Origin: Chromatiales bacterium | Lineage (GTDB): Bacteria > Pseudomonadota > Gammaproteobacteria > SZUA-140 | Reading direction: 5' to 3' | Assembly: GCA_031285245.1 (NCBI GenBank) | Contig: JAITWN010000206.1 | Span: forward strand, 1 to 17,949 | DNA: 17,949 nucleotides | In this document: positions 1-8,650 of the stretch, piece after piece | Numbering within the stretch: the first letter of the stretch is position 1 | Layout: the number at the start of each line of letters is the position of its first letter | The notes under the pieces: generated by a model | The model's input: the letters and a program-made list of their open reading frames with translations, nothing else | What the model was told of the DNA's origin: nothing | The model's database searches: none | Position numbers and translations under genes: made by a program

Positions 1-347
1 GGTCGGCGCACGGTCAGTGAAAATTCTCGATACCAGCCTTGCCGCTCCTGACAGGCATAGAGCATATCGAGAAGATTGGGACTGGCGCGCCGTACACCGC
101 GCCCGTCATGCGTCCGGAAATCGGGGATCGGTAGCCTCTCCTCGGGTGGGGCGGTGAGAAAGAGATAACCGATCGGCACATGAACAGCCTGCGCAAAGGC
201 TTCCAGTTGTTTAAGCGTGGGTTGCATTTCTCCCGCTTCCCACTCCGTGATCTTTGGGAAACGAGCAAATAACTGGTCAGCATTGGTAATACCGGCGCGC
301 TCCCGCGCCCAACTCAACATCTCGGGTTGAATGGCAACGCGCATCAT
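1..347 (-). CDS. XRE-family HTH / ImmA-IrrE metallopeptidase-type regulator (partial, C-terminus off the left edge)
   Basis: The reading frame stays open from an ATG at 347 to the window edge (115 codons). The N-terminus (MRVAIQPEMLSWARERAG) and the segment PIGYLFLTAPPEERLPIPDF at about residues 57-76 match the family in which an XRE helix-turn-helix is followed by an ImmA/IrrE (DUF955) zinc peptidase. The HExxH peptidase motif would lie outside the window and is not seen. The ATG overlaps the hsdS stop codon as ATGA, so the two are probably translationally coupled. Members act as repressor-cleaving proteases or as antitoxin-like regulators; which applies here is unknown. A second ATG follows immediately (344-342) and could be the start instead. 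Confidence 0.82.
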   Translation of the reverse strand, partial: MMRVAIQPEMLSWARERAGITNADQLFARFPKITEWEAGEMQPTLKQLEAFAQAVHVPIGYLFLTAPPEERLPIPDFRTHDGRGVRRASPNLLDMLYACQERQGWYREFSLTVRR

Positions 348-1516
348 GTGGCCGCCCCAATGATCGTTTCGATATTTTTCATCTGCAATCGACCAGAAAA
401 CAGGCGGGGTAAAAGCTCATCACGCAGAGCCGCAAGCGTCCCCGACTCGGCCCGATTACGAAGCACTTCCCGCATCAACGGCTCGGCAGCCCCGCCGAAC
501 TTCACAATTGACTCCTCGTCGGCAGCAAACGTGCGAAGATTTGCGAGTTGCTCCGGCTTCACACGCTGGTGACTGTTGGATGTCCCAGTAACGAGTTGAC
601 ACATGGCAGCGTTGAACTCCGGCGACGAGGCCAGGCAATATAGAAAAGCGGTGTTTGCTGGTGTTCGCGGCGTCCACACAATGAACTCCGTAGAACACAC
701 TGCATGTTCGCCTGCATTACCAATCGGCCAAATGCGTGGAATGTGCGGATTGAGCTTCGAAATCAGCACCGAGCTATTCGGTACGGGAGTTTTATTGCTC
801 CTGATAGCCTCGCCATATTCGACAACCGGAAGCTGTGCCGCGTCGAATGCCGGAAGGCTGTAATGCGTGAACATCGCCTCCGGCGAAGCTCCGGGGTTCA
901 CCGTTCCTTTGCCCTGTTGCGCGATGTCGCCGAACGCCATTACCCGCCATCCCTTCGGAATCAAGCCTAGTTCCGATTCCTGCATGTCCTCGGCAGGGAT
1001 GCCGTCGAAGTCCACGAACCACGACTTGAACAGGGCTGCGGCGATGGCTTCCAGTGTTTCGTTGGTGCGGCGGTTGAGTTCGATCTTGTCGTCGAGCGCG
1101 CCGAGGATGCGGGCGATGGCGCGTTGTTCTTCGAGGGGAGGAATTTCCACATCGCGTACATAAACTGCCGCTCGTGTCGTTGATGGAATCGGTGAGCCGT
1201 CGTCAATTTCGCCGAGCTTATGGTGCTTGATGGCATAGTACAGCCATCGGGAGTCCATTTCGGTTTTGGGAACGACGTAATAAGCCGTATCAATCACCCA
1301 AAACGGCTCGCGCGAAAATTCAACTCCCCGATATGCGCCTTTTCTTCCAAGGATTACCGCCGGGCCATCAGCCAGAGAGTTGCTTGTCCAACCGATAGGG
1401 CCATTCGAACCAAAGACACGATATTTCCCAGAAACATCGCTGTATCCGCGGAGTGCTTTCCCATATTCAAGAGAAATCTCATCGCCCCAAGTTGAATTGC
1501 GCCACTCACCCGCCAT
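344..1516 (-). CDS. hsdS: Type I restriction-modification specificity subunit HsdS
   Basis: This is the DNA-recognition subunit of a type I RM complex and would direct HsdM (and HsdR, if present) to a bipartite target. With the start at 1516 it has 390 residues, a normal size. Two target-recognition domains are visible, at about 1-125 and 185-335. Each is followed by a conserved helical spacer; the first reads PPLEEQRAIARILGALDDKI and ends in KSWFVDFDG at about 163-171. I chose the ATG at 1516 because GGAAGGGG lies just upstream; a longer in-frame start at 1543 would add nine unconserved residues. The start overlaps the end of the nucleotidyltransferase gene by 11 bases. TRD sequences are usually the most variable part of such loci, so the target sequence cannot be read from here. 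Confidence 0.93.
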   Translation of the reverse strand: MAGEWRNSTWGDEISLEYGKALRGYSDVSGKYRVFGSNGPIGWTSNSLADGPAVILGRKGAYRGVEFSREPFWVIDTAYYVVPKTEMDSRWLYYAIKHHKLGEIDDGSPIPSTTRAAVYVRDVEIPPLEEQRAIARILGALDDKIELNRRTNETLEAIAAALFKSWFVDFDGIPAEDMQESELGLIPKGWRVMAFGDIAQQGKGTVNPGASPEAMFTHYSLPAFDAAQLPVVEYGEAIRSNKTPVPNSSVLISKLNPHIPRIWPIGNAGEHAVCSTEFIVWTPRTPANTAFLYCLASSPEFNAAMCQLVTGTSNSHQRVKPEQLANLRTFAADEESIVKFGGAAEPLMREVLRNRAESGTLAALRDELLPRLFSGRLQMKNIETIIGAAT

Positions 1517-1847
1517 GCCCCGCCCCTTCCTGCACCACGACATACTCCCGCTCGATATTGCGGCGAAAACTCTCCGGTAAGTGCGCCCAGTCGTGCGTGT
1601 CTACAAGAATGGGGAAAGCGCTTTCCTGCAAAGCATCTTTTACATCCAGCCATTCGTCACATTCTTTCTTTAGGTTGGCGAGGTTGCGCAGCACGATGTC
1701 TAGATCGCTGCATTCATGCGCGCCGCCACTGACGCGGCTGCCATAAGCCCACACTTCGGCCTGCGGCGCATGAGTCGCCAGCACGTCGCGCAGCATCGCC
1801 AAATGGCGCGGAGCCAGTTGCAAAGCCGATGTTTCACGCTTGGGCAT
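1506..1847 (-). CDS. MNT-type nucleotidyltransferase (MntA-like antitoxin)
   Basis: This is a 113-residue minimal nucleotidyltransferase. The signature is GSRVSGGAHECSDLDIVL: GS at 36-37, the metal-binding aspartates D48 and D50, and a likely third acid at D83 in PILVDTHDW. In the HepT-MntA family such proteins act as antitoxins by adding AMP to a tyrosine of the HEPN partner's RX4HXY motif. All residues needed for activity appear present. The start overlaps the upstream HEPN gene by 14 bases and the end overlaps hsdS by 11 bases, so it is translated as part of the hsd operon. Function is inferred from motif and partner. Confidence 0.88.
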   Translation of the reverse strand: MPKRETSALQLAPRHLAMLRDVLATHAPQAEVWAYGSRVSGGAHECSDLDIVLRNLANLKKECDEWLDVKDALQESAFPILVDTHDWAHLPESFRRNIEREYVVVQEGAGHGG

Positions 1848-2265
1848 CGAATAACTCCTGCAAGGCTTTTGCCAGCAGGCGCACGTCTTGCAAGTAGGCG
1901 GGCAAGAGTTTCAGCGTTTCATTGGCGAAGCCTTTGCCGTAGTCGTGCGCGGTGATGTTGCGGTTGGCGCGGTAGGCCAGCCAGCGCTCCACGCCCGCCA
2001 TGTCGAGCAAGCCGTGTTTTCCGGCATGACGAAACAGATCGTTGAACACCAGTTTGTCTACTTCACGCGGGCTGCCGCCGTAGAGTTTGATCGCCTTGCG
2101 CAGCAGCTTGCCGCTGGTTTCCAGCGAAAGCTCAAAACTTTTGATGGCGGCATTGCGGTAGAGGTCGTACAGCACGTCCTGTTCGTTCGGCACGGTGTGC
2201 AGATGTGTGACGGCCTGCTCCAGCGTGTCGGCAGTGCGCAGCAGATGTTCGACATTGAGCGACAT
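1834..2265 (-). CDS. HEPN-domain protein (HI0074/HepT-like toxin, partner of MNT)
   Basis: This is a 143-residue, all-helical protein of the HI0074 family, described as nucleotidyltransferase substrate-binding or HEPN proteins. The HEPN catalytic motif RX4HXY is intact as RNITAHDY at residues 102-109 (R102, H107, Y109), which suggests RNase-type toxin potential; Y109 is the residue expected to be AMPylated by the partner. The gene starts 38 bases after hsdM and overlaps the MNT gene by 14 bases. HI0074 proteins were first described only as substrate-binding subunits, so toxicity here is inferred from the intact motif and the pairing. Confidence 0.88.
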   Translation of the reverse strand: MSLNVEHLLRTADTLEQAVTHLHTVPNEQDVLYDLYRNAAIKSFELSLETSGKLLRKAIKLYGGSPREVDKLVFNDLFRHAGKHGLLDMAGVERWLAYRANRNITAHDYGKGFANETLKLLPAYLQDVRLLAKALQELFDAQA

Positions 2266-2271
2266 GGCAAT

Positions 2272-2279
2272 ACCTCCTT
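2272..2279 (-). promoter_or_regulatory. Strong Shine-Dalgarno for the HEPN gene
   Basis: On the minus strand this reads AAGGAGGT, a full match to the anti-SD, six bases before the ATG at 2265. It is stronger than the sites of neighbouring genes such as hsdM (AGGA) and fixes the HEPN start. The toxin-like gene is therefore set up for high translation, while its antitoxin-like partner begins inside its 3' end. Confidence 0.7.
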
Positions 2280-2303
2280 AATCAAGCTGCGCGCTGAGTA
2301 TTT

Positions 2304-3887
<1,584 letters not shown>

Positions 3888-3898
3888 TGCCTGCTGTC

Positions 3899-4237
3899 CT
3901 ATGTGCCTGCTGGATCGTCCAGCACGACCAGAAATTCCGTTGCCAGCGCCACCGGCTCCACGCCGTGCCCCTCGCGGTTGAGCCTGACCAGGCCGTAGCC
4001 TTCCATCATCCGCAGCGATCGGGATAGATTGGGCACACGCCGCCCGGTCAGCGCCGCCAGCGCGGTAAGGGATTGGGGCCGCTGGTCGCGGATTACCCGC
4101 AGCAGTGCGCGGTTGTCTTCGGACAACACCGCCGCCAATGTGGCCATCGACGGGAACCAGACCGAGGGCTGACCTCGACCCGTGGCCGGATGGGTTCGAT
4201 CATCAGGGCGGCGGATGCCGACTACGCAACGTTTCAT
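3899..4237 (-). CDS. HVO_A0114-type winged-helix DNA-binding protein (MarR-like)
   Basis: Starting at the ATG at 4237 this is a 112-residue protein. The core from VWFPSMATLAAVLSEDNRAL (residues 26-45) through the HTH (LTGRRVPNLSRSLRMMEGYG, 63-82) to EFLVVLD matches the HVO_A0114 group of putative DNA-binding proteins, which often serve as antitoxin or regulator of a small toxin. It is the first gene of the hsd operon (11 bases before hsdM) and could control it. No small toxin gene lies beside it. An upstream TTG at 4327 would add 30 unconserved residues; I prefer 4237 because MKRCVVGI fits the usual N-terminus, although the SD there is weak. Residues 10-25 look shorter than the family usually has. 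Confidence 0.72.
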   Translation of the reverse strand: MKRCVVGIRRPDDRTHPATGRGQPSVWFPSMATLAAVLSEDNRALLRVIRDQRPQSLTALAALTGRRVPNLSRSLRMMEGYGLVRLNREGHGVEPVALATEFLVVLDDPAGT

Positions 4238-4336
4238 CTCGGGTGTGATGGGCGATTGGACAATGCCTGCCAGTTTATCAGGCTGACATACAGAAAGACG
4301 GGTATGGAAACGACTTATGCTCGACAACCTCTCCGT

Positions 4337-5200
4337 CTACCGTCCCAGATACACCGCCGTGATCTGTACCCGCTCATGCCCCAACTCCCGGCTGATCGCC
4401 TGCCGCGCCGCATGATCCTGCTCACGTTGCGCAGGTGTCAGCTGAGTGGCTGACGGCCCCTCCGCCGCCGGAGCCTTCCAACCCGTCAAAACCTCGTACC
4501 GGGTCTGCGCATACTGATGCCGCAGTCCATGCATATTCCTCAAGCTAGCCGCTTTGCATTGCCCGTCATAGATGTCTCGTTGCTGTTTGTAGGTCTTGTG
4601 TGCCGGGATCAACGATCCAGCGCCCGCCAACCGGCGAGCCTCATCCAGCACCGCGCGCTGTTCCGGCGTCGTAATCGGCACGGTGCGTTCACGACCGCCC
4701 TTGGTCCACGAGCCCTTGAGGGCAATGTGATCGCCGCGATCAGCGTAGTCGGGCTGGAACTTGATCGACTCCTCGCGCCGCAGTCCGAAAGCCACCTGCA
4801 AGCGCAGGCTCATGCGAACGTAGGGATCGGTGATCCGGTTCAGCCCCTCGCCCAACTCCTTGGCCTTGCTTTCATTGGTCACATAGCAACGGTCTGGAAT
4901 ACCCAGCAGGGCGTTGTCCGCTGGCAGAATGCCCGCCTTGTCGATTTTCTCGGCCCACCAGCGCAAATGGGCCACGCGGTTTTTCAGCGTTCCCGCCGAT
5001 AAGCCCTCGGCCTGCCAACGTTGCAGCAGAGTTTCGACATGCCTGCCTTTGAGCGAACCGGCCCGCATCTGGCGGAAACCTGCTTCCTGTAGTTGCCGAG
5101 CCATTAAACTCAATGAGCGTTGCCGGTTGGCCTGCGTCATATGGCTGCCATCGCGGTTGCGCAGACAAAGCTGGCGCAGGGTGTAAGTCAATTCATCCAT
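4337..5200 (-). CDS. Tyrosine recombinase / integrase-domain protein
   Basis: This 287-residue protein has an N-terminal SAM-like DNA-binding domain (about 10-95) and a catalytic domain. The recombinase residues can be followed: Arg in AFGLRREES (141 or 142), Lys in TKGGRERTVP (K167), HGLR (H224, R227), LGHE (H275) and a candidate Tyr nucleophile in AVYLGR (Y284), three residues from the end. It belongs to the group of short integrase-domain proteins often carried inside genomic islands, distinct from the long site-specific integrases at island ends. Start ATG at 5200 has AGGA nine bases upstream. It may move or rearrange part of the island, or be domesticated; no attachment site could be identified. 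Confidence 0.85.
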   Translation of the reverse strand: MDELTYTLRQLCLRNRDGSHMTQANRQRSLSLMARQLQEAGFRQMRAGSLKGRHVETLLQRWQAEGLSAGTLKNRVAHLRWWAEKIDKAGILPADNALLGIPDRCYVTNESKAKELGEGLNRITDPYVRMSLRLQVAFGLRREESIKFQPDYADRGDHIALKGSWTKGGRERTVPITTPEQRAVLDEARRLAGAGSLIPAHKTYKQQRDIYDGQCKAASLRNMHGLRHQYAQTRYEVLTGWKAPAAEGPSATQLTPAQREQDHAARQAISRELGHERVQITAVYLGR

Positions 5201-5264
5201 TGCAGTTTTCCTATCGGTTGTCGGTTACAGAGGCTGAGAAACAAAAGGTCAGTGTTTCTGCCAA

Positions 5265-5367
5265 CTCGCCGAAGCGAGATCCCCGAAGGGCAAGGGCCGG
5301 GCGCTCAGTTCGCCCGTTGCCTCGAAAGAGGCGTCCGCCGTGCTTCCTGCAGGAAGGCCCAGGCGGA
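5265..5367 (-). ncRNA. Candidate structured leader RNA upstream of the integrase gene
   Basis: Read on the minus strand there are consecutive hairpins: a stem TCCGCC/GGCGGA (5334-5367) enclosing the palindrome CTTCCTGCAGGAAG; GCCTC-TTTC-GAGGC (5319-5332); CGGGCG, seven bases, CGCCCG (5298-5316); CCC-TTCG-GGG (5282-5290 area); and CTCGC-TTCG-GCGAG (5265-5278). Two loops are TTCG closed by C-G, the extra-stable tetraloop common in real RNAs, which favours the minus strand as sense. One loop is GAAA when read on the plus strand, so orientation is not certain. The array ends 64 bases before the integrase ATG. I do not recognise a named RNA family. Confidence 0.4.
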
Positions 5368-5841
5368 GGGATTGCGAAGGACGACAACGCGAAATGCTGG
5401 GATGACTACCTCCTATGTGACAGGGTGAGAAATATGGACGGGCCGCGCTTGGCCGATGGCCTGCGGCGAATAGGCGAAAAGGGAAAGCGCCACATGGCGT
5501 GCCGTGTAGCAACGAAGATGGCCGGACGATTCAGGCCGAAGATGAAAAAGGCTCTGCCCATGGGTAGGGCGGCACACTGAATCGAGCCGAAGCGTGCCTG
5601 GGATGGTTCCACCCGGCGAACCGGGTCAGCGCTTGCAGGAACCTGCGCTATCGGGGCGTCCGATTGGGTACGGCATGGAATGCATGGGGATGCAGCTCCA
5701 CGTGGCGCTGATTGCCCCGCGCCAAGGTTCCGGTGTTCACACCCACCGGCAGGTCATCGAAAACAGTGTGTGGGGGCATCGTCACGCGCGCAGCACTCAA
5801 TGCGATGCTGCGCCAACCCACATTCTTGCTGCATTTTCCGC

Positions 5842-5870
5842 GCGCGTCACTGCGGCGGGCAGTGACGCGC
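5842..5870. repeat. Perfect 12-base inverted repeat (operator or hairpin)
   Basis: Arms GCGCGTCACTGC (5842-5853) and GCAGTGACGCGC (5859-5870) flank a five-base spacer. It lies 55 bases beyond the stop codon of the STY4528-like gene. No T-run follows on either strand, so a standard intrinsic terminator is unlikely. A protein-binding site, a transcript-end hairpin or a nicking/transfer-origin element are possible. Confidence 0.6.
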
Positions 5871-5925
5871 CGAGTGGATGCCGGACGTTGGCGCAGCATC
5901 ACCAAGCCTGATGTCGCGGCCCACC

Positions 5926-6897
5926 TCATCCCAGAACCCTCCGCCAGCCGCGTCGCAAGGCGGCGTCATCTGCCCGCGCCGTCGCCGACTCCAACGACGC
6001 GCGCATCTTGGCCAGACACTCGCGCACATGCTGCGGATCGGCTTTGGCGCGAACGGCGGTAGCGGTGGCGATTGGAGTGGCGGCGACTGGGATAGCCCGC
6101 GCTGACGCCATCGGCGGCTTCGCCATTTCCGCGCTCGATGGCGGAGAAACGAGTGCTTTGACAGGCTCCGCCCCCTTGCCCGCCCACAATTTGAAAGCCC
6201 CTTCGACCGCTCGCCGAATCAGGCCATAAAGATACGCGACAGCGTTGCGAACCAGGCCCGCCGCACAGCGCGCCGACCACTCGGCCAGCACTTCGGCGCG
6301 TTGCTGTGGCACCAATTCCGCCAACCGCGATACCAGCCTGGGCCGATGCTCCGCTGGCAGCAAATCGAAACGCACCGCGGCGCTCATCGTTGCAGGCCGT
6401 ACCGCACAAGGTTTTTCCTTGCTGACCGTACCTTGTACCTGTACTTCTTTTACATACTGGTTTTGTACTTGTACTGTAGGCCCCGATTCCTCACCTTGCT
6501 TCGGATCGCCGGGCATTGTCCACTGACTTCCACTGATGTCAGGAACAACGTCGCCAACGTTGTCGATCAACGCTATCGATTCGTCCCGCACCACGTAACG
6601 ACTCGCCGTCACGCATCCCTTGGCGGAATCGCGGCAATACTCAACCAACGACACCCACCCCGTTTCACGCAGACACCGCAACGCGCGAGCCACGGTTTCC
6701 GCTGCCGCTTTGGCCGCGCCCTGCACACAAGCCAGATAGCGGCTCAACTCATCGTAGGTTATGACCACGCCGCCATCGGTATCAGCCAGCGCGCGCATGG
6801 CCATCCACGCATTACGCTCCAATGGCGTGAGCCGCTTATCCAACAATAAGGCTTGAGGAACGAAGCAACCGGAAGAAACAGGAACAGGATGTGACAT
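5926..6897 (-). CDS. STY4528-type pathogenicity-island replication / winged-helix protein
   Basis: This is a 323-residue protein. The opening part (FVPQALLLDKRLTPLERNAW at about residues 12-31, then TYDELSRYLA and ETVARALRCLRETGWVSL) matches the winged-helix start of the STY4528 family found in SPI-7/PFGI-type integrative elements. Residues about 130-160 and 250-290 are low-complexity linkers rich in Ala and Pro, and the C-terminus (ARADDAALRRGWRRVLG) is basic. The family is named a replication protein, but its molecular activity is poorly defined. ATG at 6897 has GGAG upstream. Together with the integrase it marks this half of the window as an integrative-element remnant. Confidence 0.75.
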   Translation of the reverse strand: MSHPVPVSSGCFVPQALLLDKRLTPLERNAWMAMRALADTDGGVVITYDELSRYLACVQGAAKAAAETVARALRCLRETGWVSLVEYCRDSAKGCVTASRYVVRDESIALIDNVGDVVPDISGSQWTMPGDPKQGEESGPTVQVQNQYVKEVQVQGTVSKEKPCAVRPATMSAAVRFDLLPAEHRPRLVSRLAELVPQQRAEVLAEWSARCAAGLVRNAVAYLYGLIRRAVEGAFKLWAGKGAEPVKALVSPPSSAEMAKPPMASARAIPVAATPIATATAVRAKADPQHVRECLAKMRASLESATARADDAALRRGWRRVLG

Positions 6898-7021
6898 GAC
6901 AAGGCTCCAAGGGACTCGACCCGATGGCCGAAGAAGCCCTCATCTCACCCAAGCATCGTCACGATCGCAGCAAACAATACGGAACGCGCGCCACCCGTAT
7001 TTATTGCCAAATTCCGGTCAC

Positions 7022-7202
7022 AACATCCGTGGCGTTCCGAAACAGAAGATAGGAACATCGTCCTGCAACACGCCGATGTGACGCCGCTGGATGTCATTGG
7101 ATGTTGATGGAAACATCAGCGGCATCAGCTCCGCTCATCGAGGACCGCGTACCTCTGGCGCAAGCAAAGCAAACATCGTCCAGGGAAATCCAAGGACATC
7201 CA
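7022..7202. repeat. Cluster of short repeats (AACATC, TGGATGT) in the STY4528-like gene leader
   Basis: AACATC occurs at 7022, 7054, 7112 and 7172; the 7054 and 7172 copies extend to AACATCGTCC. TGGATGT occurs twice ten bases apart (7088 and 7098) and once inverted (7196-7202). GATGTT (7100-7105) and AACATC (7112-7117) form an inverted pair with a six-base spacer. GGTCCAAG is repeated nearby at 7226 and 7238. The helical-turn spacing and position upstream of a replication-type gene suggest iterons or operator sites. Short motifs can recur by chance, so confidence is low. Confidence 0.35.
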
Positions 7203-7529
7203 TCAAGACACGCATCAGCCGCCTGGGTCCAAGAATAGGTCCAAGCAAATCGTCACCACGAAACAAACCTTATAAAAATCAACGTCTTACGCTCAAGCCC
7301 AAACTCCTGTATTGGGAAGTGAGCTGAGCTGGCGGTAAAGCAGGCTAAGTGGTGGTCAAGGCTGGCAGTTCGTCGTGGAATATAAAAACATATTTTCTAC
7401 ACACGTCGCCCACAAACATATATAAAATCCATTTTTCTATACATGTTTCATTTTGTTAGTTAAGGAAATCGCCTTTTTTGAACACATTGCCCCCCCTTGC
7501 CAAGGATAAAAACTTCCAGCGTAGGGTAT

Positions 7530-7559
7530 ATAGCCATTCTGAATGGCTATGATTTTTTT
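7530..7559 (+). terminator. Intrinsic terminator on the plus strand with no upstream plus-strand gene
   Basis: ATAGCCATTC (7530-7539) pairs with GAATGGCTAT (7541-7550), followed by GATTTTTTTA, giving a strong stem and seven T in a row on the plus strand. All genes to the left in this window are on the minus strand, so the terminator serves an unannotated plus transcript, is left over from a gene removed by island insertion, or blocks readthrough into the convergent membrane-protein gene. Confidence 0.72.
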
Positions 7560-7626
7560 AGGGCTCTGTGTTACACGCAGCATTGCTTCCAGCCCAGCTA
7601 TTCCAGTGCAAGTTGCGCGTAGTCCC

Positions 7627-8439
7627 TCACCTCGCTCCCTCCCAAAGATCCAACATAGGCTGTTGCGACACCATAATCGCACCTGAGTTGGTGCGATCAA
7701 GATCAAGGATGATCATTAACGCGAGAGTGAGCAGCAGCAGTAGTAACGTCGTTGAAAAGTGGTGGGGTTTTTTGTCGTGGGCGGCGGTGACTTCTCCTAA
7801 TATCAGCACTGCAATAGCGATGTAGAGCAGTAAGGTGTGCAGTACGCTGTCGGGGATTTTTGCGGTGCGGGCGGCGAGTCGTTTGGTGGCGATGTCGAAG
7901 CTTGCGCTTACGGCGGTGGTGAGGCCGGTGCTGATGGCGAGTGTGGGTTCGTTATGGGCGGCGGTGATAGTTGCGTTCCATAGTGGTATTTGTAGTTCTT
8001 TGGTTGCTCCCATGTCGTTGCGGTCGGTGTAGGTTTGTGACCAGATTACGCGTGCTTCAAGGTAGTTGCGCAGTGCTTTGGTGACGATGATGCGATCGGG
8101 TTCTTGTAAGGCTTGGGCGAACATCCACGCGGTTTCAAGGGCGTTTGCTTCGGTCACGACGAGATCGCGCCGTGTTTCAAATCGATCGAGTGCGAGTGAG
8201 AAGGTGAAGGCGAGTAGCAGTGCCATGAGTCCGAGCATGGCGGTGAGGAGGAAGTCGCGTCCGTCGCTACCGTTTTTCCCTTGCGGTGCGGAGCCGCGTT
8301 TGCGCCGTGACCAGCGTGCGCCGTGATAGCCGAGTCCGCTCAGTGCGACGAGGCTCGCGAATATCGCCGCGCCTATCTCCCATAGCGGCCAGACATGCAA
8401 CCAAGAGGTCAGTGATAGCGTGCTCGAATCGATGGACAT
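7627..8439 (-). CDS. DUF4239/bestrophin-like integral membrane protein
   Basis: This 270-residue protein has four predicted membrane segments at about 20-40, 63-82, 200-218 and 229-247. The segment after TM2, ALDRFETRRDLVVTEANALE (84-103), is characteristic of the DUF4239 (bestrophin-like) family. The pairing of TM helices around a large soluble middle domain also fits. The family's function is not established; bestrophin similarity hints at ion conduction but is unproven. I chose the ATG at 8439 because GAGAGGA lies five bases upstream; an ATG at 8457 would add six residues. It appears to be a single-gene unit. Confidence 0.75.
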   Translation of the reverse strand: MSIDSSTLSLTSWLHVWPLWEIGAAIFASLVALSGLGYHGARWSRRKRGSAPQGKNGSDGRDFLLTAMLGLMALLLAFTFSLALDRFETRRDLVVTEANALETAWMFAQALQEPDRIIVTKALRNYLEARVIWSQTYTDRNDMGATKELQIPLWNATITAAHNEPTLAISTGLTTAVSASFDIATKRLAARTAKIPDSVLHTLLLYIAIAVLILGEVTAAHDKKPHHFSTTLLLLLLTLALMIILDLDRTNSGAIMVSQQPMLDLWEGAR

Positions 8440-8595
8440 TGCTGTCCTCTCTGTCATTGACGAAACAGGTTCGTATCAATCACAAAGTGCCGCCATCGCA
8501 GATGCGATGGTTACATTCACGCGTAATTGCCGTTATCGCGCTCAAACGGCTGTTCGATGGATGATGTTTGCGCGAGAAAGCTCGTCTCGCATATA

Positions 8596-8632
8596 GAAGA
8601 AAAGCAGCGATGCACCCATCCGGATGCGCTGC
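8596..8632 (-). terminator. Probable intrinsic terminator after the autotransporter remnant
   Basis: On the minus strand GCAGCG and CGCTGC form the base of a stem enclosing CATCC/GGGTG, with a three-base bulge, followed by TTTTCTTC. It lies about 20 bases beyond the stop codon at 8651, in the right place to end that transcript. Confidence 0.6.
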
Positions 8633-8650
8633 CGCTTTGATTATTACCCC

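Larger units (their letters stand above)
5201..5925. other. 725-base gene-free stretch with many perfect hairpins
   Basis: No open frame here looks like a protein: candidates are short, arginine/proline-rich and lack good starts. Instead there are many exact inverted repeats, including 5265-5278, 5298-5316, 5319-5332, 5334-5367, 5611-5626 (ACCCGG, CGAA loop, CCGGGT), 5730-5749 (CCGGTG/CACCGG) and 5842-5870. The stretch is the leader of the integrase gene and the downstream flank of the STY4528-like gene. It could hold a structured leader RNA, a transfer origin, or recombinase-binding sites; the sequence alone does not decide. Confidence 0.6.
6898..7626. other. 729-base gene-free stretch: leader of the STY4528-like gene and probable island boundary
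   Basis: The left part (6898-7250) is GC-rich and carries repeated short motifs. From about 7260 the sequence becomes AT-rich, with TATATAAAA-like runs around 7420, a C7 run near 7487-7493 and a plus-strand terminator at 7530-7559. The open frames here (for example plus 7091-7327, 78 codons) have no recognisable domain and biased composition. I could not identify attachment-site repeats or a tRNA. The composition change and the mixed neighbours suggest that the island edge lies here. Confidence 0.5.

Noticed and set aside
5249..5929. Short open frames in the integrase leader region as small proteins
   Set aside because: They overlap the hairpin array, differ in frame and strand without a best candidate, and have Arg/Pro/Ala-rich composition typical of noncoding GC-rich DNA.
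7091..7327. 78-codon plus-strand frame before the orphan terminator
   Set aside because: Low-complexity composition rich in Ser/Lys/Arg/Pro, no SD that I could see, and it lies on the repeat cluster upstream of the STY4528-like gene.
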